Of a stretch of DNA of 64,000 nt, positions 9,988 to 17,195 are shown piece after piece. Under the pieces are notes generated by a model. That model saw nothing but the letters and a program-made list of their open reading frames with translations, did not search any database and was not told the origin of the DNA. The stretch is from positions 62,001 through 126,000 of the forward strand of contig NZ_JYIY01000077.1 of NCBI RefSeq assembly GCF_000956535.1, written 5' to 3'. The position numbers and the translations under genes were made by a program. Within the stretch, counting starts at the first letter, position 1, and each line of letters opens with the position of its first letter. The DNA is from Microbacterium ginsengisoli. Lineage in GTDB: Bacteria > Actinomycetota > Actinomycetes > Actinomycetales > Microbacteriaceae.

Positions 9988-10869
9988 TCAGCGGGCGAGG
10001 ATCTCCTCGGAGGTGACGAGGTCGCGGAAGTGCCGGGTCATGCGTCGGGGGTCGGGACGCACGCCCGTGATCAGCTCGAAGGCGTCGACCGCCTGGTGCA
10101 CCGCCATCTGGCCGCCGTCGAGCGTGCGGCAGCCGCGCTCGCGAGCGGCGTCCAGCAGGGCGGTGCGCAGCGGGCGGTAGACGATGTCGGCGAGCCAGGT
10201 CTGCGGGCGCAGCAGCGCGGGGTCGAACGCGGTGCCGGGGTGGGCGGCCATGCCGAGCGGGGTGCAGTTGACCACTCCATCGGCGCGGGCGAGCAGGTCG
10301 GCCGCCTCGGCGGGCGTCCCGGGGCGCACCTCGGCGTGGGGGTGCCGTTCACCGGCGCGCACCGCCAGGGCGGCCACCCGCTCGATGTCGAGGTCGACGA
10401 TGGTCAGCTCGCGCACGCCGTCGCGCAGCAGTGCGTCGGCGACGGCGGAGCCTGCACCGCCGGCACCGAACTGCACGACCCGCTCCCGGGGGACGCCCGG
10501 CAGCCCTTCACGCAGGGCCGCGGCGAAGCCGGTGGTGTCGGTGTTGTAGCCGAGCCGGCCCTCGGCGGTCAGCAGGACGGTGTTCACGGCGCCGAGCGAG
10601 GCGGCGACCGGGTCGACGTGGTCGAGGTGGGGGAGGACCGCCTGCTTGAAGGGGTGGGTGATGTTGAGCGCGTCGAAGCCGAGGCGCTCGGCCCAGGCGA
10701 GGATCTCGCCGAGCTCGGTCACGCCGAGGCCGAGGAGCGCCGTGTCGATCGGGCGGTAGACGTAGGGAATCCCGAGGGCGGTGGCCTCCGCCATGTGCAT
10801 GGGCGGGGTCAGCGAGGGGGTGACACCGTCGCCGACGAGGCCGACCAGGAAGCGTCGATCGCTGTGCAC
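9988..10869 (-). CDS. Quinate/shikimate dehydrogenase (catabolic, NAD type)
   Basis: The 293-residue AroE-superfamily enzyme is predicted to oxidise quinate to 3-dehydroquinate and/or shikimate to 3-dehydroshikimate. Catalytic Lys75 (NITHPFK) and Asp111 (YNTDTTGF) are present. The substrate motif is SLTPPMH (19-25), as in quinate-using enzymes such as Corynebacterium glutamicum QsuD, rather than SKSP. After the FGAGGAGSAVA Rossmann loop the second strand ends IVDLD, and the Asp159 position favours NAD+, the oxidative cofactor, in contrast to the Arg-Arg of the biosynthetic AroE at 4809. GTG start, with AAGGAG four bases upstream. It follows tetR on the same strand and is preceded by a predicted operator at 10894. 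Confidence 0.88.
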   Translation of the reverse strand: MHSDRRFLVGLVGDGVTPSLTPPMHMAEATALGIPYVYRPIDTALLGLGVTELGEILAWAERLGFDALNITHPFKQAVLPHLDHVDPVAASLGAVNTVLLTAEGRLGYNTDTTGFAAALREGLPGVPRERVVQFGAGGAGSAVADALLRDGVRELTIVDLDIERVAALAVRAGERHPHAEVRPGTPAEAADLLARADGVVNCTPLGMAAHPGTAFDPALLRPQTWLADIVYRPLRTALLDAARERGCRTLDGGQMAVHQAVDAFELITGVRPDPRRMTRHFRDLVTSEEILAR

Positions 10870-10893
10870 GGTACTCCTTCGTCCGAAGCGTTT

Positions 10894-10907
10894 GTACTAA
10901 CTAGTAC
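10894..10907. promoter_or_regulatory. Predicted TetR operator 1, upstream of the quinate/shikimate dehydrogenase
   Basis: GTACTAACTAGTAC has perfect 6-base arms (GTACTA/TAGTAC) around a 2-base centre. It lies 25 bases upstream of the GTG start on the minus strand. Its layout GTAC-YR-AS-TR-GTAC is shared with the core of the second palindrome at 11633-11658, so both are probably bound by the TetR protein encoded between them. No footprint data; inferred from shared sequence and position. Confidence 0.65.
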
Positions 10908-10951
10908 GTTCGCAGTGAACACGACAACATCCGACGTGTCAAGCACCGGTG

Positions 10952-11581
10952 TCAGGGAGTCGTGCGCAGCCAGCCGACGACTACGTCGCCGATCGTGCTG
11001 CGCAGGTGCGCACGGGTCGCGGCATCCGTGAAGTCGATGTCGAAGAGCTGCCCGAACGTGTGGCGGTTCGCGACCTGGAAGACGCAGTAGGCGCTGATGA
11101 CGAGGTGCACGTCAAGCGCGTCGACGTCGCTGCGGAACAGCCCGGCATCGCGGCCGCGCGCGAGGATTCCGTCGAGCAGCGACTTGGCAGGCTGCGACAG
11201 CGTGCGCAGCGACGGGATCCGGGAGATGGATGTCCCGCGGTGGATGTTCTCGATCGCCACCAGCCGGATGAACGCCTCGTGCGAGACGTGATGGTCGAAG
11301 GTCAGCTCCGCGAGCTGGCGCACCGCGGCCAGCGGATCCGTGTGATCGACGTCGATCCCGCGCTCCGCCTCGCGAATGCCGCGATAGGCATCTTCGAGCA
11401 CGGCGAGGTAGAGGCCTTCCTTGCTGTCGAAGTAGTAGTAGATCATCCGCTTGGTCGTGCGGGTGCGGCGGGCGATCTCGTCCACGCGGGCGCCGGAGAA
11501 GCCCTCTTCGGCGAAGACCTCGGTCGCGACCGCGAGCAGTTCGGCCTTGGTGCGTTCGGGGTCGCGGCGCACGTCACTCAC
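10952..11581 (-). CDS. TetR family transcriptional regulator of the quinate/shikimate genes
   Basis: The 209-residue one-component regulator has an N-terminal helix-turn-helix (about 10-55: RTKAELLAVATEVFAEEGF, then VDEIARRTRTTKRMIYYYF), the classic TetR signature, followed by a helical ligand-binding/dimerisation domain. The GTG start at 11581 is chosen because the HTH begins a few residues later, whereas the longer open frame runs back through the operator and into quiC. It is transcribed divergently from quiC and codirectionally with the dehydrogenase and transporter, and it sits between two matching palindromes. It is probably a local repressor released by a pathway intermediate. C. glutamicum uses a LysR-type regulator (QsuR) for the equivalent genes, so regulator choice differs. 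Confidence 0.88.
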   Translation of the reverse strand: MSDVRRDPERTKAELLAVATEVFAEEGFSGARVDEIARRTRTTKRMIYYYFDSKEGLYLAVLEDAYRGIREAERGIDVDHTDPLAAVRQLAELTFDHHVSHEAFIRLVAIENIHRGTSISRIPSLRTLSQPAKSLLDGILARGRDAGLFRSDVDALDVHLVISAYCVFQVANRHTFGQLFDIDFTDAATRAHLRSTIGDVVVGWLRTTP

Positions 11582-11632
11582 GCCGTCAGAGTATCCGAGC
11601 GGGATCGGGGGAGTCGGGAACGGCATACCGCC

Positions 11633-11658
11633 GGGAATGTACCGAGTGGTACATTCCC
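11633..11658. promoter_or_regulatory. Predicted TetR operator 2 overlapping the quiC promoter
   Basis: A perfect inverted repeat with 11-base arms, GGGAATGTACC (11633-11643) and GGTACATTCCC (11648-11658), is separated by GAGT. Its central 14 bases GTACCGAGTGGTAC match the core of operator 1. It ends 5 bases before the quiC ATG. The TACATT within its right arm (11650-11655) is a plausible -10 hexamer for a leaderless quiC transcript, so a bound repressor would block RNA polymerase directly. tetR starts 52 bases away on the other side, so autoregulation is likely. Confidence 0.75.
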
Positions 11659-11663
11659 TGACC

Positions 11664-13490
11664 ATGGAGACCTCGATCGCAACGGTGTGCATCAGCGGGC
11701 CCCTCTCCGCCAAGCTCCACGCCATCGCCGCCGCCGGTTTCGACGGCATCGAACTGTTCGAACCCGACCTCATCGCCGCGCCCGAGAGCCCAGAGGAGAT
11801 CCGGGCGCTGGCCGCACGACTCGGCCTGCGCATCGACCTCTACCAGCCGCTGCGCGACGTCGAAGGGGTCTCCGAGGAGGAGTTCGCCCGGGTCCTCCAC
11901 CGCGCCGACGCGAAGTTCGCGCTCATGCAGCGGCTCGGCGTCGGCACGGTGCTCGCTTGCAGCAACGTCGCGACCGCCGTCACCGACGACCTGGACGTCA
12001 GCGCCGCGCAGCTGCGGCGCCTCGGCGAGCTCGCCGCGGGCCGCGGCATCCGGATCGCCTTCGAGGCCCTCGCCTGGGGACGCCACATCGACGACTACCG
12101 CACCGCCTGGGAGGTCGTCCGGCGCGCCGATCATCCCGCCGTCGGCGTGTGCCTCGACTCGTTCCACATCCTGTCCCGCCGCACCCCGCTGGAGGGCATC
12201 ACGGAGATCCCGGGCGACCGCATCTTCTTCGTACAGCTCGCCGACGCACCCGCCCTGTCGCTCGACGTGCTCTCGTGGAGCCGGCACCACCGCCTGTTCC
12301 CGGGCGAGGGGGCGTTCGAGCTGGCGGACCTGACGCGCCGCGTCCTCGACGCCGGATACCGCGGTCCGCTGTCGCTCGAGGTGTTCAACGACACCTTCCG
12401 GCAGACCGACCCCGTGCGCACCGCCGCGCAGGCCCGCCGCTCGCTGCGCTGGCTCGAAGACGCCGTCGCGCGCATCGACCCGGACGTTCCCGACCTGCAG
12501 CTCCTGCCGGACTCCGCGGCGCCCGCCGGGGTCGCGTTCGTCGAGATCAAGGGCGAGGACACGAGCGGCTTCGACCGTGTGCTCGCCGCGGCGGGCTTCA
12601 CCGCCCACGGCCGCCACCGCTCCAAGGCGGTCACTCTGTGGACCAGCGGGCGCGCCCGCATCGTGCTCAACGAGGAGCGCGCCGCGGGTCTCGCGCCCCG
12701 CATCGCCGCCGTCGGCTTCGACGTCGACGATGCCGACGCCGTCACCCGCCGGCTCACCGCCCTGGGGGTGCCGCGCGTCGACCGGCGCCGGCTCGCCGAT
12801 GAGGCCGACCTGCCCGGCACCATCGCACCCGACGGCACCGAGGTGTACTGGAGCCAGGCGGCCGACGCCGGCGACCCGGAGTGGGCCGCCGAGTTCGGCC
12901 CGGTGCAGCGCTCCGCTGCACACGGCGTCACCCGCGTCGACCACGTGAGCCTCACCCAGCCCTGGCAGGTCATCGACGAGACCCGGCTGTTCCTGTCCGC
13001 CGCCTTCGCACTGGAGCCGCAGGGTTCCACGGATGTCCCGGGTCCTGCCGGACTCGTGCAGAGCCACGTCTTCGGCTCGCCCGACGGCGCCGTGCGTCTC
13101 CCCCTGAACGTCGCGCCGCCGTTGTCGGCCGAGGCGGGCCGCGACGGCGGGCCCGTGCAGCACATCGCCTTCGCCTGCGACGACGTCATCGCACTCGCGC
13201 GCGCCCTCGCGGACGCCGGCGTCGCGCCGCTTCCCGTCCCCGCGAACTACTACGACGACCTCGCCGCCCGGTTCGCACTTCCGGAATCGACGCTCGACGG
13301 GCTGCGCGCGGCATCCGTGCTCTACGACGCCGACGCCGACGGTTCCTACCTGCACGTCTACACACGCACGATCGGCGGCGTGTTCTTCGAGTTCGTCGAG
13401 CGCCGCGGCCACTACGACGGATACGGCCCCCAGAACGCCGCCGTCCGCCTCACGGCGCAGCAGCGCGCCGCTGATAGGTTCGGCGCATGA
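11664..13490 (+). CDS. quiC: 3-dehydroshikimate dehydratase, TIM-barrel/HPPD-like fusion (QuiC/QsuB type)
   Basis: The predicted reaction is 3-dehydroshikimate to protocatechuate, committing quinate and shikimate carbon to ring cleavage. The 608-residue protein has two parts: an N-terminal xylose-isomerase-like TIM barrel (about 1-270) and a C-terminal 4-hydroxyphenylpyruvate-dioxygenase-like vicinal-oxygen-chelate half (about 285-608) with RVDHVSLTQP and the FFEFVERRG metal-ligand region. C. glutamicum QsuB has this same fusion and length. Start choice: ATG 11664 sits directly after the operator; an in-frame ATG at 11637 lies inside it and lacks a Shine-Dalgarno. No ribosome-binding site precedes 11664, consistent with leaderless translation. 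The 3' end overlaps aroQ by 4 nt. No protocatechuate ring-cleavage genes are in this window. Confidence 0.87.
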   Translation: METSIATVCISGPLSAKLHAIAAAGFDGIELFEPDLIAAPESPEEIRALAARLGLRIDLYQPLRDVEGVSEEEFARVLHRADAKFALMQRLGVGTVLACSNVATAVTDDLDVSAAQLRRLGELAAGRGIRIAFEALAWGRHIDDYRTAWEVVRRADHPAVGVCLDSFHILSRRTPLEGITEIPGDRIFFVQLADAPALSLDVLSWSRHHRLFPGEGAFELADLTRRVLDAGYRGPLSLEVFNDTFRQTDPVRTAAQARRSLRWLEDAVARIDPDVPDLQLLPDSAAPAGVAFVEIKGEDTSGFDRVLAAAGFTAHGRHRSKAVTLWTSGRARIVLNEERAAGLAPRIAAVGFDVDDADAVTRRLTALGVPRVDRRRLADEADLPGTIAPDGTEVYWSQAADAGDPEWAAEFGPVQRSAAHGVTRVDHVSLTQPWQVIDETRLFLSAAFALEPQGSTDVPGPAGLVQSHVFGSPDGAVRLPLNVAPPLSAEAGRDGGPVQHIAFACDDVIALARALADAGVAPLPVPANYYDDLAARFALPESTLDGLRAASVLYDADADGSYLHVYTRTIGGVFFEFVERRGHYDGYGPQNAAVRLTAQQRAADRFGA

Positions 13491-13945
13491 CCGCCCCGCG
13501 CCGCATCCTGCTCGTCAACGGCCCGAACCTGAACCTGCTGGGCGTGCGGGAACCGGCGATCTACGGCCACGAGACCCTCGCCGACGTCGAGCGTCTCGTG
13601 ACGGATGCCGCGGCCTCCCGCGGCTTCGAGGTCACCGCCGTGCAGTCCAACCACGAGGGCGTGCTGATCGACGCGATCCACGAGGCGCGCCTCACGGCGG
13701 CGGCGATCGTCATCAACCCCGGCGGTCTCACCCATACCTCGGTGGTGCTGCGCGACGCGCTCAGCGGGGTCGCCCTGCCGGTCGCCGAGGTGCACGTCTC
13801 CGACGTCTACGCCCGCGAGGCGTTCCGGCACCACTCGTACGTGCACGACGTCGCCGTCGTGCACGTGATCGGAGAGGGCGTCGCCGGCTACGTGCGCGCG
13901 ACGAACCTGCTGCTCGACGTCGTGACCGGTCGCGCCGAGGGCTGA
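13487..13945 (+). CDS. aroQ: 3-dehydroquinate dehydratase, type II
   Basis: Dehydrates 3-dehydroquinate to 3-dehydroshikimate, a step shared by the biosynthetic and quinate-degrading pathways. The 152-residue dodecameric-type enzyme begins RILLVNGPNLNLLGVREPAIYG with the catalytic Arg and Tyr region, followed by QSNHEGVLIDAIHEA, the INPGGLTHTSVVLRDAL loop and a VSDVYAREAFRHHS tail carrying the catalytic His. The ATG overlaps the quiC stop (ATGA), coupling it to the catabolic gene. In M. tuberculosis the gene follows aroB directly, so this position is unusual: no separate promoter for aroQ is visible. Confidence 0.95.
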   Translation: MTAPRRILLVNGPNLNLLGVREPAIYGHETLADVERLVTDAAASRGFEVTAVQSNHEGVLIDAIHEARLTAAAIVINPGGLTHTSVVLRDALSGVALPVAEVHVSDVYAREAFRHHSYVHDVAVVHVIGEGVAGYVRATNLLLDVVTGRAEG

Positions 13946-13977
13946 TCCTCGGAATCGCCGGGTCACGGGGCATCCGT

Positions 13978-13983
13978 TAGACT
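13978..13983 (+). promoter_or_regulatory. Predicted -10 element for efp
   Basis: TAGACT lies 54 bases upstream of the efp ATG in the aroQ-efp gap. The TAGnCT form recurs ahead of many genes in this window. No clear -35 is seen. Confidence 0.5.
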
Positions 13984-14037
13984 CTCGTGTCGGCCGTCTC
14001 GGCCTCGCACCCACACGAAACGGAAAAGCGCACCCTC

Positions 14038-14598
14038 ATGGCATCCACCGCAGACATCAAGAACGGCGTCGTCCTGAACATCGACGGTCAGCTCTGGAGC
14101 GTCGTGGAGTTCCAGCACGTCAAGCCCGGCAAGGGCGGCGCGTTCGTGCGCACCAAGCTGAAGAACGTGCTCACCGGCAAGGTCGTCGACCGCACGTTCA
14201 ACGCGGGCGCCAAGGTCGAGATCGAGAACGTCGACCGCCGCGACTTCCAGTACCTCTACAACGACGGCGACAGCTTCGTGTTCATGGACGTCGCCGACTA
14301 CGACCAGATCAACGTGGCCGCCGCGACGGTCGGCGACGCGGCGAACTTCCTGCTCGAGAACCAGCAGGTGCAGATCGCGCTCAACAACGGCAACCCGCTC
14401 TACATCGAGCTGCCCGCGTCCGTCGTGCTCGAGATCACCTACACCGAGCCGGGCCTGCAGGGCGACCGCTCGTCGGCCGGCACCAAGCCCGCCACCGTCG
14501 AGACCGGCTACGAGATCCAGGTGCCGCTGTTCCTCGAGACCGGCACGAAGGTCAAGGTCGACACCCGCACGGGTGACTACCTCGGCCGCGTCAGCTGA
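14038..14598 (+). CDS. efp: Translation elongation factor P
   Basis: Relieves ribosome stalling at consecutive prolines by binding between the P and E sites. The 186-residue, three-domain protein starts [20 protein letters not shown]; the loop that reaches the peptidyl-transferase centre is PGKGGAF with Lys32 at the tip, the residue modified in other bacteria. No modification gene (epmA or similar) is present here. The in-frame ATG at 14038 is chosen by homology; the longer frame starts in the promoter region. nusB starts 3 bases after the stop, and the efp-nusB pair is conserved in actinobacteria. Confidence 0.97.
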   Translation: MASTADIKNGVVLNIDGQLWSVVEFQHVKPGKGGAFVRTKLKNVLTGKVVDRTFNAGAKVEIENVDRRDFQYLYNDGDSFVFMDVADYDQINVAAATVGDAANFLLENQQVQIALNNGNPLYIELPASVVLEITYTEPGLQGDRSSAGTKPATVETGYEIQVPLFLETGTKVKVDTRTGDYLGRVS

Positions 14599-14601
14599 CG
14601 C

Positions 14602-15012
14602 GTGAGCGCCCGTTCGAAGGCGCGCAAGCGCGCGCTCGACATCCTGTTCCAGGCGGATGTGCGCGGTGAGGACCTTCCCGCCGTGCTCGCCGCGGAGGCC
14701 AAGCGCGCGGCGAGCGAGCCCGCCCGCGTGGGTTCCTGGCTGTACGCCCGCGACATCGTCGACGGGGTGATCGACAACGCCGACCAGATCGACGAGCTCA
14801 TCATCACCCACGCCCGCGATTGGAAGCTCGACCGCATGCCCGCCGTCGACCGCGCGCTGCTGCGCATCGCCACGTGGGAGATCGTGTTCAACAGCGAGGT
14901 GCCCAGCGCCGTCGCGATCGACGAGGCGGTCGAGCTCGCGAAGGAGTACTCGACCGACGGCTCGGGCTCGTTCGTGCACGGCGTGCTCGCCCGCATCTCG
15001 CGCGCCGTCTGA
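14602..15012 (+). CDS. nusB: Transcription antitermination factor NusB
   Basis: RNA-binding component of the antitermination complex used on rRNA operons, acting with NusE/S10 on boxA. The 136-residue all-helical protein starts SARSKARKRALDILFQADVR (Arg-rich RNA-binding N-terminus) and ends with the usual VPSAVAIDEAVELAKEYS segment. GTG start 3 bases after efp. Normal length. Confidence 0.95.
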   Translation: MSARSKARKRALDILFQADVRGEDLPAVLAAEAKRAASEPARVGSWLYARDIVDGVIDNADQIDELIITHARDWKLDRMPAVDRALLRIATWEIVFNSEVPSAVAIDEAVELAKEYSTDGSGSFVHGVLARISRAV

Positions 15013-15070
15013 GCGCCCACGCCGCGCGTTTTCCCGGCCGCGGCACCCCGGCGCGCCGCACCCGCGTGCC

Positions 15071-15076
15071 TAGACT
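15071..15076 (+). promoter_or_regulatory. Predicted -10 element for the MBL-Rieske gene
   Basis: TAGACT lies 21 bases upstream of the ATG; the strong Shine-Dalgarno GGAAGGGAG lies between them (15084-15092), so this transcript would have a short leader. Confidence 0.5.
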
Positions 15077-15097
15077 CGACTGCGGAAGGGAGAGCGC

Positions 15098-16675
15098 ATG
15101 CGCATCACGGGCCTCGGCCACGCCGGCATGTTCATCGAGACCACGGGCGGCAGCATCCTCTGCGACCCGGTCATCGGCCCCTCGTTCTTCGGATCGTGGT
15201 TCCCGTTCCCCGACAACCGCGGGCTCGACTGGGAGCGGTTCGGCAACGCCGACTTCCTCTACGTCTCGCACCGGCACCGTGACCACTTCGACCCACAGCT
15301 GCTGCAGCGCTACGTGCCCCGAGACATCCGGGTGCTCCTGCCCGAGTACCCGACCGACGACCTCGAGGTCGACCTTCGCGCCCTCGGATACGAGAACATC
15401 GTCTACACGCAGGCGGGCGTTCCCCTCGTGTACGACAACGGCCTGACCATCATGGTGACCCCGCTGCGCGCCCCGAGCGACGGCCCGATCGGCGATTCGT
15501 CACTGAGCGTCGACGACGGCACCGCGAGCATGCTCAACCAGAACGACGCCCACCCGCTCGATCTCGAGAAGCTGCTCGCGTTCTCCCGCCCCGACGCCTA
15601 CTTCACCCAGGTGAGCGGCGCGATCTGGTGGCCGATGGTCTACGACCTGCCCCAGGACGCCAAGCAGAACTTCGCGAGGCTCAAGCGCGACGCCCAGAAC
15701 AAGCGGGCGATGTACTACATCGACAAGGTCGCCGCCGAGCACGTCTTCCCGATGGCCGGCCCGCCGATGTTCCTGCGCGAGGAGCTGTTCCGCTACAACG
15801 GCTACGGCCTCGAGGACGACTCGATCTTCACCGATCAGCAGCAGTTCCTCGACCACATGGCCGAGGTCTCTCCCGCCCAGAAGGGCTACCGGTTCGTGCC
15901 CGGCACCCAGGTCGACCTCGCGGGCAGCGAGATCCAGGTGACGCAGACCCTGTACACCGAGGCGGAGATCGAGCGCATCTTCTCCGACAAGTGGACCTAT
16001 CTCGCCGAGCAGCTCGACGCCCGTCAGGACGAGGTGCGCGCCGAGGAGGCGCAGCGCGCCGCCGTGCTGCCGCCCGCGGAGATGCTCGCTGCGCTCCAGG
16101 AGTGGTGGGAGCCGCTGCTGCGCCGCGCACGCACCATCCGCAACGGCGTCGGCGGCAACGTGCGGTTCCGCATCGGCGACCTCGACATGGTCGTCGACTT
16201 CCCCAAGGCGAAGGTGCGCGAGTACGCGGGGGAGGAGTGCGTGTACTGGTACACGATCCCCGCCGACCTCGTCTCGACGAACATCGCCGACCACGAGATC
16301 GACTGGTCGAACTCGATCTTCCTGTCGATGCAGTTCGAAGTCGGACGCGCCGGCAAGTTCAACGAGTTCCTCACCACCTTCCTCAAGTGCCTCTCGCGCG
16401 ACCGCATCGAGTACGTCGAGAACTGGTACGCCGAGCAGTCCGACCAGACCGAGGACACCGAGCTCGACGACTGGGTCGTGCAGCGCCGCTGCCCGCACCT
16501 GCGCGCAGACCTCACCAAGACCGGCAAGATCGAGGACGGCGTGCTGACCTGCTCCCTGCACGATTGGAAGTGGGATCTCGCCTCCGGCCGCTGCCTCACC
16601 TCGCAGGGCCACCCGATCCGCGCCCGCCGCGCCGACGAGACGGCGAGCCCCGAAGCCGCCGCAGCGTCGGTCTGA
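15098..16675 (+). CDS. Metallo-beta-lactamase-fold protein with C-terminal Rieske [2Fe-2S] domain
   Basis: The 525-residue protein has an N-terminal UlaG-like metallo-beta-lactamase domain with the metal motif SHRHRDHFD (His58, His60, Asp62, His63) after GHAGMFIETTGGSILCDP, a long middle region, and a C-terminal Rieske cluster site CPH (465-467) and CSLH (485-488). The nearest known architecture is CMP-N-acetylneuraminate hydroxylase (CMAH), which carries Rieske and MBL-like domains in the opposite order. The substrate cannot be read from the sequence. An oxidoreductase or hydroxylase fed by a separate ferredoxin or reductase is plausible, but none is adjacent. It has its own promoter and a strong Shine-Dalgarno, so it is not simply part of efp-nusB. 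Confidence 0.8.
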   Translation: MRITGLGHAGMFIETTGGSILCDPVIGPSFFGSWFPFPDNRGLDWERFGNADFLYVSHRHRDHFDPQLLQRYVPRDIRVLLPEYPTDDLEVDLRALGYENIVYTQAGVPLVYDNGLTIMVTPLRAPSDGPIGDSSLSVDDGTASMLNQNDAHPLDLEKLLAFSRPDAYFTQVSGAIWWPMVYDLPQDAKQNFARLKRDAQNKRAMYYIDKVAAEHVFPMAGPPMFLREELFRYNGYGLEDDSIFTDQQQFLDHMAEVSPAQKGYRFVPGTQVDLAGSEIQVTQTLYTEAEIERIFSDKWTYLAEQLDARQDEVRAEEAQRAAVLPPAEMLAALQEWWEPLLRRARTIRNGVGGNVRFRIGDLDMVVDFPKAKVREYAGEECVYWYTIPADLVSTNIADHEIDWSNSIFLSMQFEVGRAGKFNEFLTTFLKCLSRDRIEYVENWYAEQSDQTEDTELDDWVVQRRCPHLRADLTKTGKIEDGVLTCSLHDWKWDLASGRCLTSQGHPIRARRADETASPEAAAASV

Positions 16676-16683
16676 GCGTCCGA

Positions 16684-17118
16684 GTGAGCACGGCCCGCGG
16701 CATCCGTCGCCTCGACCCCCTGCACGTCGTCGACGTCTTCGTCTACGTCACCGTGCTGAACCTCACGGCCCAGTGGGTGCCGCAGGTGATCACCGAGTCG
16801 TTCACGACGTCGCTGTTCACCGCCATCGTGCTCAAGCTCGTGCTCGAGGCCGTGCTGTGGCTGAAGAAGGCCGTGCTCACGCGACTGAAGTCGGCCTCGA
16901 CCTGGCCTCGCCGCGTCGTCAGCATCGTCGTGCTGGTGCTGCTGCTGCCCGGCAGCAAGCTTGTCGTCCTCGAGCTCATCCACCTGATCTTCGGCGATGC
17001 CGTGGCCCTCGGGGGGTTCTTCCTCGTGACCGCGCTCATCATCGTGCTTATGCTCGCGCGCCGCGGCGTGCGGTGGCTGCTCGCGCCGCGGGGCGCGTCG
17101 GCGCCGATCACCGACTGA
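16684..17118 (+). CDS. Small integral membrane protein of unknown function
   Basis: The 144-residue hypothetical protein has a hydrophobic segment near 15-30, a possible amphipathic one at 44-60, and clear transmembrane helices at about 78-100 and 108-127, ending in a basic cytoplasmic tail. I do not recognise a family. The GTG start at 16684 lies 8 bases after the previous stop; the longer frame upstream is a shadow of the MBL-Rieske gene. It is probably co-transcribed with that gene, since the next promoter elements belong to pyrR. Confidence 0.7.
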   Translation: MSTARGIRRLDPLHVVDVFVYVTVLNLTAQWVPQVITESFTTSLFTAIVLKLVLEAVLWLKKAVLTRLKSASTWPRRVVSIVVLVLLLPGSKLVVLELIHLIFGDAVALGGFFLVTALIIVLMLARRGVRWLLAPRGASAPITD

Positions 17119-17133
17119 GCGCCGATCACCGGC

Positions 17134-17189
17134 TAGGCTGGACACACCGAAGCAACCTTTAACACCGTCCCGTGAGGCGGAGAAGGGAG
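17134..17189 (+). promoter_or_regulatory. pyr operon promoter and PyrR-binding leader hairpin
   Basis: A TAGGCT -10 (17134-17139) precedes a leader containing GTCCCGTGAGGCGG (17167-17180), which matches the PyrR-binding RNA consensus known from Bacillus (ARUCCNGNGAGGYU) at nearly all fixed positions. It folds as an upper stem CCGUC/GGCGG (17165-17169 with 17176-17180) closed by a CCGUGA loop, an internal loop rich in A, and a lower stem CCUU (17156-17159) with AAGG (17183-17186). That AAGG is the Shine-Dalgarno of pyrR (AAGGGAG, 17183-17189), so PyrR bound with UMP would hide the ribosome-binding site. I see no separate terminator/antiterminator pair, which favours translational control. Confidence 0.75.
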
Positions 17190-17195
17190 CGGCTG

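Noticed and set aside
8579..13490. Integrative element or genomic island carrying the quinate/shikimate genes
   Set aside because: No integrase, transposase, attachment repeats or tRNA border is visible, and base and codon use resemble the flanks. An insertion is suggested only by gene order.
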